Origin: Paenibacillus tyrphae
GTDB taxonomy: Bacteria > Bacillota > Bacilli > Paenibacillales > NBRC-103111
Length of the DNA: 64,000 bases
NCBI RefSeq assembly: GCF_024158745.1
Contig: NZ_JAMZAW010000008.1
Coordinates: forward strand, 234,435-298,434
Direction: 5' to 3'
In this document: piece after piece, positions 17,535 to 26,325 of the stretch
Position numbering within the stretch: position 1 is the stretch's first letter
Layout of the letters: each line of letters opens with the position of its first letter
Notes under the pieces: generated by a model
What the model saw: only the letters and a program-made list of their open reading frames with translations
What the model was told of the DNA's origin: nothing
Database searches by the model: none
Program-made: the position numbers and the translations under genes

Positions 17535-18215
17535 CTATTCATTCGATGAGTCCAAAAAGCGCGCGACGGCCGCAAATAGCTGAGGAGCTTCGGGCTCCAA
17601 GCAAATCATATGGCGGGAATGCGGCATATAGAGCAGCTCTTTCTCGCCCCGGAGCCGGTCATAAATATACCGGGCGCTATAGGGGTGAATGACCTGATCC
17701 TGTTTCCCTTGCACGACGAGCGTCGGCACGGAAATTCGCGGCAGCTCCTGCTGCTTCACATACCGGACCAGCTTCATGAACTGAACGGGCGCCGAAAGCG
17801 GTACGCTTTTAGGACGCTCCCAAGGCTCACGCAGCCCAATGCGTACACGCTGCGCCAAATTGCGGATAAACTTTCCCGGACTCACATAAATGATCGCCGC
17901 GTTAAGCAGCACGAGACGGCGGACCGGAAAACGGTTAGCCACATAAGTGGAAAGCAGACCGCCCATCGAAAAACCGACTACATCGATCGTGCCGTACTGC
18001 CGGCTTAGCCGATCCGCTTCCTCCGCAACGGCATTCAGCCAGTCCTGCCATTGAACGCCGCGCATCATCCGCAATCCTGCATCATGACCCGGGAGTGTAG
18101 GAAGCACGCAAACGTAGCCTAGTTGGCGCAAATAATCCGCAAGCGGCTCCAGCTCAAACGGTCCGCCGGTAAATCCATGCAGCAGTAAGCAAACGCGCGG
18201 TTCGTGATTCGGCAT
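17535..18215 (-). CDS. Alpha/beta hydrolase, carboxylesterase type
   Basis: 226 residues. Visible are the oxyanion motif LLLHGFTGGPFE, the nucleophile elbow GFSMGG (Ser near residue 92), the acid Asp in VQGKQDQVI and the His in SRHMICLE. This matches the Est30-type carboxylesterase or monoglyceride lipase group (family EL). Cytosolic. ATG at 18215 is chosen over one three codons upstream because AGGAG is then well spaced. First gene of the run that continues into the VOC and DUF218 genes. Confidence 0.88.
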   Translation of the reverse strand: MPNHEPRVCLLLHGFTGGPFELEPLADYLRQLGYVCVLPTLPGHDAGLRMMRGVQWQDWLNAVAEEADRLSRQYGTIDVVGFSMGGLLSTYVANRFPVRRLVLLNAAIIYVSPGKFIRNLAQRVRIGLREPWERPKSVPLSAPVQFMKLVRYVKQQELPRISVPTLVVQGKQDQVIHPYSARYIYDRLRGEKELLYMPHSRHMICLEPEAPQLFAAVARFLDSSNE

Positions 18216-18356
18216 GATCGACATTTCTCCTTAGGCGAGCGGTTCAAGCGCTGCTAGATCATTTGGACTCTCTTCTTAGTAGACGTAAGACGGGGGAGTT
18301 TCGTTTCAAATTCATTCCGGTTTTCCGCCGGTCACCTGACGAATGCCGATGAATGC

Positions 18357-18382
18357 AAAAGCAGCGTGGCATGCCACGCTGC
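18357..18382 (-). terminator. Terminator of the cyclophilin gene
   Basis: A 22-base perfect palindrome (GCAGCGTGGCA and its complement) followed by TTTT on the minus strand, just after the stop. Confidence 0.8.
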
Positions 18383-18389
18383 TGTCAAC

Positions 18390-19112
18390 TTATTTCTCGG
18401 TAATCGCAACCGATTGGATCGTCACTTTCTCGGTCGGAACGCTCGGAGACGCTTCGCTGCCTTGCTTAACTGGTGTCTCGGCGATCTTCTGGATGACATC
18501 CATGCCTTCAACCACCTTACCGAAGATGGTGTAATTCGGACGTTGGTTCAATGACTTGCTGTCATCGCCGGTGCAGATGAAGAATTGGCTGCCGTTCGTA
18601 TTTTTGCCGGAATTGGCCATCGCGACGATTCCCGGCTCGTATTTGTGCGACGTTTTCAGCTCGTCTTCAAATTTATAGCCGGGGCCCCCCGTACCGTTGC
18701 CGAGCGGGTCGCCCGTCTGGATCATGAATGTCTTGATGATCCGGTGGAACGTGATGTTGTCGTAGAAGCCTTCCTTCGCCAAAAATACGAAGTTGTTTAC
18801 GGTTTTCGGCGCTTCCTTGGCGTACAGCTCAATCGTAAAATCGCCTTTGGACGTCTTGACCGTCGCCTTGTACGATTTGTTCGGATCGACAGACATCGCA
18901 GGCGGAGACGACCAAGATTTTTTAGCGGCCTGCTCGGTGCCTGTTTTCCCTCCGGCTTGACCGTTCGTCTGCCCGGCCGTCTGGCTGTCGTTCTTCACAG
19001 GTTCCTTCTGGGCTTCCGGAGCGGGCTTCGTGCCGCAGCCGGTCGTAATCATGGCGAGCAGCGCGGCGGCGCATGCCCACTTTGCCGTTTTTCTTACCAT
19101 TTCTGCATTCAT
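18390..19112 (-). CDS. Cyclophilin-type peptidyl-prolyl isomerase lipoprotein
   Basis: 240 residues. A lipoprotein signal peptide ends in the lipobox MITTGC (Cys near residue 26), then a Gln/Gly/Lys-rich linker of about 40 residues, then a cyclophilin domain with FHRIIKTFMIQTGDPLGNGT, GSQFFICTGD and YTIFGKVVEGMDVI. It would be anchored outside the membrane and assist folding of exported proteins. GGAG lies 14 bases before the ATG; an internal start at residue 5 is possible. Single-gene unit. Confidence 0.93.
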   Translation of the reverse strand: MNAEMVRKTAKWACAAALLAMITTGCGTKPAPEAQKEPVKNDSQTAGQTNGQAGGKTGTEQAAKKSWSSPPAMSVDPNKSYKATVKTSKGDFTIELYAKEAPKTVNNFVFLAKEGFYDNITFHRIIKTFMIQTGDPLGNGTGGPGYKFEDELKTSHKYEPGIVAMANSGKNTNGSQFFICTGDDSKSLNQRPNYTIFGKVVEGMDVIQKIAETPVKQGSEASPSVPTEKVTIQSVAITEK

Positions 19113-19225
19113 CGGATCGATTTCAACTCCAATTATGTCAAAGTTTGTATAAAATAATCTTCACAAGCTCTATTATACTACGAGCCTTCCGTAAAATAAA
19201 AATCCTCTCGCACAGCGGGACGTCG

Positions 19226-22093
19226 TTATCGCGTTATTGTGCCCGACTGTGTTGTTGATCCTGCCGGAGCGGAACTGGTGCCCGCTCCATCCGTGGTTCC
19301 TGTCGAAGCGCCGGAACCGGTCGTGCCTCCCGTTGTTCCGCTACCTCTGGAAGTGCCCCCAGCGGTCGCGTCCGAGCCGCTGCCGGTTCCTGGGCCACTT
19401 TTTCCGCCGCTCGTTCCGGAGGTTCTACCGCCGTTCGTCTGCGTGCCGGAATTCGTGCCTCCGGTAGAGGTGGTGCCATTCGTTCCGGTCCTTGTATCTG
19501 TTCCGGCTCCGCTCTCCGTTCCGGGGCGTCCCGTCCCCGCTCCGGTTCCGTTACTGCCTCCCGGCTGCGAAGTCTCGCTACCGGGCCGTGTGCTGCCGCC
19601 CTGTCCTGTTCCGGGCTTCGTGCCCTGTTCCGTGCCGGGGCGGCCGTCCGTTCCGTTTCCGCCTTCCTGGTCAGGGCGCTGCCCTTGGTCCGGCAGACCG
19701 GTTCCCGGATCGCCGTTCCCCGGTTGTCCGGTGCCCGGCGGATTCGTTCCCGGTTTGCCGCCCGGCGAATTCGGGTCAAGCTTACCATTCGGATCGGTTC
19801 CCGGGTGCAGCGGGTCGAGTGGATTTCCACCGAGCGTATCAACCTTGACCGTCGCCACGTTCGAGCGCGCGCCGGTCGTATTGTTCTCGGGGTTGTAAGG
19901 CACAACGACATATTCATACGTATCCGGCTGAGAAATGAACTCCGCAAAATCCGTCATCGTCGTGCTTTCTGTCGGCTCTGCCGGGAAGTCCGACATCTTG
20001 CTGTCTTTGCGGAAGATCTGGTACGTCATATTGTCGCCAACGCCGCTCCAACTGAGCTGTACCTTCGAATTGCCGCCCATCACAACATGCTCGGCCTTCA
20101 AATCGGTGATTCCTTTCGGAGGCGCGGTTAGATCCTTGACGCCGTCCGGTCGCTTGAAGGAGGTCATCGGGCGTTTGGCCAGCGCTTTTTGCATGACCTC
20201 CTTGAAAATAACGCCAGGGCTGCCGCTGCCCATTGTGACGTAATGCTTCGAATCCGTTTTGTCGAAGCCCAACCACACGGCTGCGGTCCATTCCGGCGTA
20301 TAGCCGACGAACCACAGGTCGCGGTTGTATTTCTCCAAACCTTTCAAATCAAGCTGCGTGGTACCTGTCTTTGCCGCCAGCGGCCGATCGAATTTCGCCG
20401 CCGCTCCGGTACCTCCCGGCTCCACGACACCCTGCATGAGCTGGGTCATATACCAAGCCGTCTTGGCGCTCATGACGGACTTGGTTTCACCTTTGAACGG
20501 AGTGATCTTGCCGTCATCGCCAACAATTTTGGTAATGGCGTGCGCGGTTGGCAAATTCCCGTTGTTCGGGAACGCGCTATAGGCCCGCGCCATTTGCAAC
20601 GTCGTTACGCCTTTGTTCAATCCGCCAAGCGCTATCGCCAGGTTTCGGTCGTTTTTATCATCGAGCTCGATGCCCAGTTTTTTGACAAAGTCCATTCCCG
20701 TCTTGACGCCGATCTGGCTCAAAAGATCGACAGCCGGAAGGTTCATCGACTTCTTGACCGCATCGAACATGCTCACTTCGCCGCGATACACTCCGTCATA
20801 GTTGCGAGGCGAATAGCCGTTATACGATTTCTGCACGTCGGGCAGCCTGCTGTACGGGTTGTACTTGCCGGATTCGATTGCCGGCGCGTAAGCGACAAGC
20901 GTTTTGAACGCCGAGCCCGGCTGCCGTGGCTGAGCGACTGCGCGGTTCAGCCCGCGGGCAACGTAGTCCCGGCCTCCGATCATGGCGACGATGCCGCCGT
21001 CCTCGTTGTTCAGGATGACCATGCTGCTCTGCATTTTCTGCTCCGGTCCGTCCTTTTGGAACAGCTTGTCGTTTGCGTACGTCTGCTCCATAATTTGCTG
21101 GGCGTTCGGGTCAAGCGACGTATAGATTTTGTACCCGCCCCGCAGTAAATCGTCCTCCTCGAACTTATACATGTCCTGCGCTTCCTTGAGGACGTAATCG
21201 ATGTATGTCTGGTACTGCGATTTGCCCGTGTTTGCCGGAGGCGCGTATTCTACGGCAACGGCTTCCGCGCGCTGGGCTTCCGTAATGTAGCCCTGCTCCT
21301 GCATCAGCTTCAGCACAACCGCCCGGCGGTCCTTCGATTTATCCGGATTCGAGATCGGATTGTACGTGTTCGGCGCTTTCGGCATGGCCGCGAGCGTAGC
21401 GACCTGCCACAGCTTCAAGTCCTTCAAATTGGAGACGCCGAAATATACTTTGGAGGCCGCCTTCACGCCATATGCCCGGTTGCCGAAATAAATCCGGTTC
21501 AAATAATACGTTATGATTTCGTCCTTCGTTTTTTTCTTCTCCAAAGCAAGCGCAATGGACATTTCCGTCGCTTTGCGGAAAAACGTTTTGTCCGAGCTTA
21601 AAAATACGTTTTTGGCGAGCTGCTGCGTAATCGTACTCCCGCCTTCGACCATGCTTCGCGCGACAACATCCTTCACAAGAGCGCGTCCGACGGAAAACAA
21701 ATCGACGCCCTGGTGCTGTTCAAATCGTTGGTCTTCCGTAGCAATGAACGCCTGCTTCAACAAATCAGGAATCTCGGCCGGATCGACATTTTCCCGGTTC
21801 TCCACCTTCAAAACGCCGGCTTCTTTCCCTTCCGCGTCATAAATGATGGACGCTTCGCTAAAGTTCAGCTTATCGATGTTTTGCTCGACGATCTTGTCGC
21901 CGTTCACCAGGACGAAGATGTATACCCCCATCCCGCAAATGGCGGCGAGCGCGCCGGCGACAAACGTCCATGCCAGAACTTTGCCGAAGGTGATTTTCTT
22001 CTTTTTCTTCGGTTTTGCGGATGATTTTGCGGATGATGTCGGTTTCTTCTCCTTCGGTGCTTGGCCCGGTGTTCTGCTGTTTCTTCCCGTCAT
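19226..22093 (-). CDS. ponA: Penicillin-binding protein 1A (bifunctional)
   Basis: 955 residues. A basic cytoplasmic tail and one membrane helix (about residues 40-65) precede a GT51 glycosyltransferase domain (ATEDQRFEQHQG with catalytic Glu; GGSTITQQLAKN), then a transpeptidase domain with PGSAFKTL (active Ser), SMN and AKTGTT. A fibronectin-III-like domain follows (KVQLSWSGVGDNMTYQIFRK). The last 200 residues are a low-complexity tail of Gly, Thr, Ser and Pro. ATG at 22093 has GGGAG nine bases before. No convincing terminator follows. Confidence 0.95.
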   Translation of the reverse strand: MTGRNSRTPGQAPKEKKPTSSAKSSAKPKKKKKITFGKVLAWTFVAGALAAICGMGVYIFVLVNGDKIVEQNIDKLNFSEASIIYDAEGKEAGVLKVENRENVDPAEIPDLLKQAFIATEDQRFEQHQGVDLFSVGRALVKDVVARSMVEGGSTITQQLAKNVFLSSDKTFFRKATEMSIALALEKKKTKDEIITYYLNRIYFGNRAYGVKAASKVYFGVSNLKDLKLWQVATLAAMPKAPNTYNPISNPDKSKDRRAVVLKLMQEQGYITEAQRAEAVAVEYAPPANTGKSQYQTYIDYVLKEAQDMYKFEEDDLLRGGYKIYTSLDPNAQQIMEQTYANDKLFQKDGPEQKMQSSMVILNNEDGGIVAMIGGRDYVARGLNRAVAQPRQPGSAFKTLVAYAPAIESGKYNPYSRLPDVQKSYNGYSPRNYDGVYRGEVSMFDAVKKSMNLPAVDLLSQIGVKTGMDFVKKLGIELDDKNDRNLAIALGGLNKGVTTLQMARAYSAFPNNGNLPTAHAITKIVGDDGKITPFKGETKSVMSAKTAWYMTQLMQGVVEPGGTGAAAKFDRPLAAKTGTTQLDLKGLEKYNRDLWFVGYTPEWTAAVWLGFDKTDSKHYVTMGSGSPGVIFKEVMQKALAKRPMTSFKRPDGVKDLTAPPKGITDLKAEHVVMGGNSKVQLSWSGVGDNMTYQIFRKDSKMSDFPAEPTESTTMTDFAEFISQPDTYEYVVVPYNPENNTTGARSNVATVKVDTLGGNPLDPLHPGTDPNGKLDPNSPGGKPGTNPPGTGQPGNGDPGTGLPDQGQRPDQEGGNGTDGRPGTEQGTKPGTGQGGSTRPGSETSQPGGSNGTGAGTGRPGTESGAGTDTRTGTNGTTSTGGTNSGTQTNGGRTSGTSGGKSGPGTGSGSDATAGGTSRGSGTTGGTTGSGASTGTTDGAGTSSAPAGSTTQSGTITR

Positions 22094-22161
22094 GCCCCGA
22101 CTCCCTTTCTGTGTCTGTGTGCAATGCACAGCCTATTTAACCTGCATCAAGGCTTACTAAA

Positions 22162-22192
22162 CAAAGAACAACCCTAACGAGCCGGGTTGCTC
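22162..22192 (-). terminator. hfq terminator
   Basis: Minus-strand GAGCAACCC pairs with GGGTTGTTC, followed by a T-rich stretch, about 90 bases after the hfq stop. Confidence 0.6.
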
Positions 22193-22279
22193 TTATGCTT
22201 CGTATCCATTTAGACGTAAGGGAAGCTGAAAAAGTTGCTCCTTTTGCTTCCAAGTTCTGGCCGCTAACCAAAAATTCCG

Positions 22280-22519
22280 CTATTCGGCGCTGGTTTCCTG
22301 CTGCATGAGCGATACCGAACGCTGCGGCGTAAAGGTCGAAATCGCATGCTTATACACCATTTGCTGACGTCCTTCGCTGTCGATAATGATCGTAAAGTTA
22401 TCGAACGCGCGAATGACGCCGCGAATTTGAAATCCATTGGTCAAATAAACGGTGACCGGAATGTTCTCCTTGCGCAATTGGTTTAAAAACGTGTCCTGAA
22501 TGTTGATTGACTTGTTCAT
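22280..22519 (-). CDS. hfq: RNA chaperone Hfq
   Basis: 79 residues, Sm fold. Sm1 is seen as [25 protein letters not shown] and Sm2 includes the family's VYKHAISTF. The protein forms a ring hexamer that binds small RNAs and A- or U-rich RNA. ATG at 22519 has GGGGG seven bases before. It lies 12 bases after miaA, the order seen across many bacteria. Confidence 0.97.
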   Translation of the reverse strand: MNKSINIQDTFLNQLRKENIPVTVYLTNGFQIRGVIRAFDNFTIIIDSEGRQQMVYKHAISTFTPQRSVSLMQQETSAE

Positions 22520-22531
22520 CAATGGGCCCCC

Positions 22532-23506
22532 TCAAAAATGGTTAACGCCAAATGTTAGCTTGTCTGCTATTATAGCACGAATCCGGTCCAGTTGGGTAGA
22601 AAATTCTTCCATTTCACTCATATCCACCCAAACGATGTCCTTCATATGCCGGAACCAGGAAAGCTGACGTTTCGCAAAATGACGCGTATTCTTCTTCAGT
22701 AAATCGACGGCTCCTTCCAAAGAATACTCTCCCTGCAAGTACGCCGCGATCTCCTTATAGCCGAGCCCCTGCATCGAAACGAGCGACGGATCGTAACCTT
22801 TCGCCAGAAGCCCCCGAACCTCTTCGATCAGCCCTTGCTCCAGCATGAGATCGATTCGCTCTTCAATACGTTTATATAGTAAAGCTCTATCCATTGTCAA
22901 CCCGACGATACACAATTCGTACGGGGTCTGCTTTTTTTGCGTTTTAAGCTGGTCGGAAAGACGTTCTCCGGTCACATGAAAAATCTCAAGGGCCCGGATA
23001 ATGCGCCGCCTGTCGTTCGGATGCAGGCGCTGCGCCGACTCCGGATCGACCTGGCGCAGCCGCTCGTGCAGCGCTTCCGCACCGTGAGCTTCGGCATAAG
23101 CCTCTTGCTCCGCGCGAAAAGCCTCGTCCGAGCCTCCTTCGCTGAACCGGAAGTCATAGCAAACCGATTCGACATAAAGGCCCGTTCCTCCGACAATAAA
23201 CGGCAGCTTTCCACGAGAATCGATATCCTGGATCAGCGATACGCACCGTTCTTGAAATTCAGCAGCCGAAAATGGATGGTCCGGGTCGTGGATGTCGATC
23301 ATATGATGCTTCACCCGGGCAAGCTCTTCCGGCGATGCTTTTGCCGTACCGATATCCATCCCCCGGTACACCTGCATCGAATCTCCGGAAATAATTTCCG
23401 CGTTGTATTTTTCGGCCAGCGTTAAGCTAAGCTTGGTTTTGCCGACGGCGGTCGGGCCGACGAGCACTAGCAGCTTCGGCCGATGCCGGTCCGTCTCTGT
23501 CAGCAT
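22532..23506 (-). CDS. miaA: tRNA dimethylallyltransferase
   Basis: 324 residues. P-loop GPTAVGKTK near residue 19, the conserved SGDSMQVYRGMDIGTAK, HHMIDI, and FIVGGTGLY. It adds an isopentenyl group to A37 of tRNAs that read codons starting with U, in the cytosol. GGAGTG lies five bases before the ATG, inside the end of the upstream methyltransferase gene, with a seven-base overlap. Order methyltransferase-miaA-hfq suggests one transcript running from mutL. Confidence 0.96.
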   Translation of the reverse strand: MLTETDRHRPKLLVLVGPTAVGKTKLSLTLAEKYNAEIISGDSMQVYRGMDIGTAKASPEELARVKHHMIDIHDPDHPFSAAEFQERCVSLIQDIDSRGKLPFIVGGTGLYVESVCYDFRFSEGGSDEAFRAEQEAYAEAHGAEALHERLRQVDPESAQRLHPNDRRRIIRALEIFHVTGERLSDQLKTQKKQTPYELCIVGLTMDRALLYKRIEERIDLMLEQGLIEEVRGLLAKGYDPSLVSMQGLGYKEIAAYLQGEYSLEGAVDLLKKNTRHFAKRQLSWFRHMKDIVWVDMSEMEEFSTQLDRIRAIIADKLTFGVNHF

Positions 23507-24273
23507 CTTATCACTCCATAAGCTATTTTGGTGGAAGACCGGTGCACTTCCGCGAAGCCCAGCCTGTCGAATTCCTGACTGTCCCGGTGCTCCTTCAACA
23601 CGACCGCCCGGCGAGCGACCCGACGCGCTTCCGCCACCGCTTCTTCCGTCAGCGCCCGGTCGTCGGCTATGCCCCGGATCGCCTTGATCGAGGTCGATTC
23701 CGTGATCGGCTTGCGAAACATCGGATCGAAGTACACCAGATCGGCGCTGTCCGGCGGCAGCGCACGCAAATAATCGGCATGATCCTGACAGACCACCTCA
23801 ATGCGGCGCATCGCTTCGTTCAGTCCGGGTACGTCCGAATGGTAGGTCTTAAGACCTTGTTCTAACAAAAAGCACGGAATCCGCGCCGTTTCCAACGCTG
23901 TCACCGTTCCTTCGAGTCCTGCCGCAAACGAGAAAACGATGGCGTCCGAACCGAGCCCCGCCGTACAATCGATAATCCGGTCCCCCGAGCGGATGCCAGC
24001 CAGCGTCAGCAGCGGGTCTGTCTCACCGTTCAGCAGTCTTTTGATCCGGACCGCTGCCGTGCTGGGATGAAAAAACAGCGGCAGCCGCTGTTCGTGATGG
24101 TATTCGATCCGCTCTTTCGAGATCAGCAAAATATCCTCGTCCCCGTACCGCTCCCGCAGCTGGGCCAGCGTCATCCGCCGGCGCCGGATGCAGCGCCCGC
24201 CAAGCGCGAGCGCCAGCTTCTCCGCTTCGCTCAGCTGTGCGGGATTCGGGTCATAGGAGGTGGTAACGAACAA
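23500..24273 (-). CDS. RsmJ-like class I SAM-dependent methyltransferase
   Basis: 257 residues. The SAM site is DCTAGLGSDAIVFSFAAG; a catalytic-type motif DLVYFDPMF follows, as in PF04445 (RsmJ/YhiQ, rRNA guanine methylation). The N-terminal 80 residues with YDPNPAQLSEAEKLAL and HHEQRLPLFFHPSTAAVR are typical of the Gram-positive branch. Start is TTG immediately after the mutL stop, with AAGGGTG as ribosome site, so expression is coupled to mutL. The target base is inferred only by similarity. Confidence 0.85.
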   Translation of the reverse strand: MFVTTSYDPNPAQLSEAEKLALALGGRCIRRRRMTLAQLRERYGDEDILLISKERIEYHHEQRLPLFFHPSTAAVRIKRLLNGETDPLLTLAGIRSGDRIIDCTAGLGSDAIVFSFAAGLEGTVTALETARIPCFLLEQGLKTYHSDVPGLNEAMRRIEVVCQDHADYLRALPPDSADLVYFDPMFRKPITESTSIKAIRGIADDRALTEEAVAEARRVARRAVVLKEHRDSQEFDRLGFAEVHRSSTKIAYGVIRC

Positions 24274-26259
24274 CTACATCACCCTTTTAAACATTTTTTC
24301 CAGCTCGTAGGTCGAAAAGCTCACGACAATAGGTCTTCCGTGCGGACATGTATACGGATTGCGGCAGGCCGCCAGCCGGTCGAGCAGCGTCTCGATTTCC
24401 AGCAGACCGATGCTTTGGTTCGCTTTGATCGAAGCTTTGCAGGAACACATGATCGCCGCTTTTTCGCGCAGCTTGCCGATATCTACCTGCTTCTTCTCGC
24501 CGAGCAGCCATTCGATCATTTCTTCGATGAGCGCCTGCTCCTCGCCCGCCGGCAGCCAATGCGGATACGCGCGGACGAGGAACGAAGCCCCGCCGAACGG
24601 CTCCAGATAGACCCCCGCTTGCTCAAGCTGCGGCAAGCGGTCGGCCAGCTTCTCCGCTTCGATCGCGGTAAATTCCAGCGTCAGCGGAACAAGCAGCTCC
24701 TGGCTCGCTTCCGCAGGGTTGCCGAATTTGTCGTAATAATGCTCATAATTGATCCGCTCATGCGCCGCATGCTGATCGATCAGGAACAGTCCTTCCTCGT
24801 TCTGCGCGACGATGTACGTGCCGTGAAGCTGCCCGATCGGGTGCAGCTTCGGAAAGGCCGGCAGCGCCGGAGGCTGCTCCTCCTGCGGCGTCATCGCGCG
24901 CAGCAGCGCCTCCGAGGCCGCCGCCGTCTCGCGCGGCGAAAGCCGCTCGCGCTCCGCGCCCGGCTGCGCCGCGGGGCCCGCGGACGCGGCGCGCAGCTGC
25001 GGCCCGCCAGCGTCTGCGGCGCTGCCGCTCCGCTGCGGCGCTCCGCCGGGCGGTTGCGCCCACGGCGAGGCGCTGGCGGCGCCTGTGCCCGCGGCCGGCG
25101 CGCTCCAGCGCTCCGCGGGAGCGGCTGCGCCCGGCATCTGCACCCCGGCGGGCTGCCCGGCAGCCGACGCCTGCGCTTGCGGCGCCTGCGGCCTGTACAG
25201 CTCCAGCTGCTCCTGCACGACCGCCTCCTGCGGCCGTTTGGCCGCCGGCATGCTTGCGGCCGGGATCAGCCGCTGCTTCCCGAGCGTCTCGCGCACCTCG
25301 CGCTCCACGAGCTGCATCAGCTCCGCTTCCTTGCTGAAGCGCACCTCCAGCTTCGCCGGATGGACGTTGACGTCGATCAGCGTCGGGTCCATCTGCACAT
25401 GCAGCACCGCAACCGGGAACCGGTTGATCGGCAGCAGCGTATGGTAGCCCTGCAGCAGCGCCTGCACCATCGGATAGTTGCGGATGTAGCGGCCGTTGAT
25501 TACCGTCGAGATGCCGCCGCGGTTGGCCCGGGTCAGTTCCGGCTTGGCGATATAGCCATCCAGCCGGTAGTCAAGCGTTTCCCCGCGAATGGGCAGCATG
25601 TTCTTGGCAACGCTCGTGCCGTATATTGCCGCAATCGCCTGCAGCAAATCGCCGTTGCCGAGCGTTTGCACCAACGTATGTCCGTTGTGTTTCAGCGTAA
25701 AGGCGATCCCGGGATGCGCGAGCGCGAGCCGATATATATAATCGGTGACGTGTCCGAGCTCCGTCTGGATCGTCTTCATATATTTTAGACGCGCAGGCGT
25801 ATTGTAAAACAGCTCTCGCACCGCAATATCCGTTCCCCGAGGAGCCGTTGCTTCCGTCTTCGCGCGGACGGTACCGCCTTCTATGACAAAGCGGCAGCCG
25901 AGCCCGCTCGTATCCGGCGCGGTCAGGCATTCCACCTTCGACACGGCGGCGATACTCGGCAGCGCCTCGCCCCGGAAGCCGAGCGTGCGGATCGCGAACA
26001 AATCCTGCGTGCTCGCAATTTTGCTTGTCGCATGACGGAAGAAAGCCGTCTCGCAATCGTCCGGGTCCATGCCGGAGCCGTTATCGGTCACGCGGATCAG
26101 CTCCAGCCCGCCTTCCTCGATCGCGACGTCGATTCTCGTGCTTCCGGCGTCGATCGCGTTCTCCACCAATTCCTTCACGACGGAGGACGGTCGCTCGACC
26201 ACCTCGCCCGCCGCAATCTGGTTCGCAATATGTTCGTCTAAAATATTTATTTTACCCAT
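24274..26259 (-). CDS. mutL: DNA mismatch repair endonuclease MutL
   Basis: 661 residues. N-terminal GHKL ATPase motifs ELVENAIDAGS, DNGSGM and GFRGEALPS; a linker of about 100 residues extremely rich in Ala, Gln, Pro and Gly (roughly residues 340-440); then the C-terminal endonuclease domain with DQHAAHERINYE and CPHGRPIVV, metal-binding motifs present in species without MutH. It works with MutS, encoded upstream past a protease gene. GGAGA lies before the ATG. Confidence 0.97.
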   Translation of the reverse strand: MGKINILDEHIANQIAAGEVVERPSSVVKELVENAIDAGSTRIDVAIEEGGLELIRVTDNGSGMDPDDCETAFFRHATSKIASTQDLFAIRTLGFRGEALPSIAAVSKVECLTAPDTSGLGCRFVIEGGTVRAKTEATAPRGTDIAVRELFYNTPARLKYMKTIQTELGHVTDYIYRLALAHPGIAFTLKHNGHTLVQTLGNGDLLQAIAAIYGTSVAKNMLPIRGETLDYRLDGYIAKPELTRANRGGISTVINGRYIRNYPMVQALLQGYHTLLPINRFPVAVLHVQMDPTLIDVNVHPAKLEVRFSKEAELMQLVEREVRETLGKQRLIPAASMPAAKRPQEAVVQEQLELYRPQAPQAQASAAGQPAGVQMPGAAAPAERWSAPAAGTGAASASPWAQPPGGAPQRSGSAADAGGPQLRAASAGPAAQPGAERERLSPRETAAASEALLRAMTPQEEQPPALPAFPKLHPIGQLHGTYIVAQNEEGLFLIDQHAAHERINYEHYYDKFGNPAEASQELLVPLTLEFTAIEAEKLADRLPQLEQAGVYLEPFGGASFLVRAYPHWLPAGEEQALIEEMIEWLLGEKKQVDIGKLREKAAIMCSCKASIKANQSIGLLEIETLLDRLAACRNPYTCPHGRPIVVSFSTYELEKMFKRVM

Positions 26260-26325
26260 AAACAGGTCTCCTTAAAAGTCCGGCCAAGAAACGGAATCCA
26301 GCTGCTTCATAGGGCCATTCCGAAA

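Noticed and set aside
19237..19898. Long Pro/Val-rich plus-strand frame opposite the PBP1A tail.
   Set aside because: Mirror of the Gly/Thr repeats of ponA; no start signals.
24067..25788. 573-codon plus-strand open frame opposite mutL and the methyltransferase.
   Set aside because: Caused by GC-rich codon bias of the mutL linker; composition is Arg/Gln-rich nonsense on the antisense strand.
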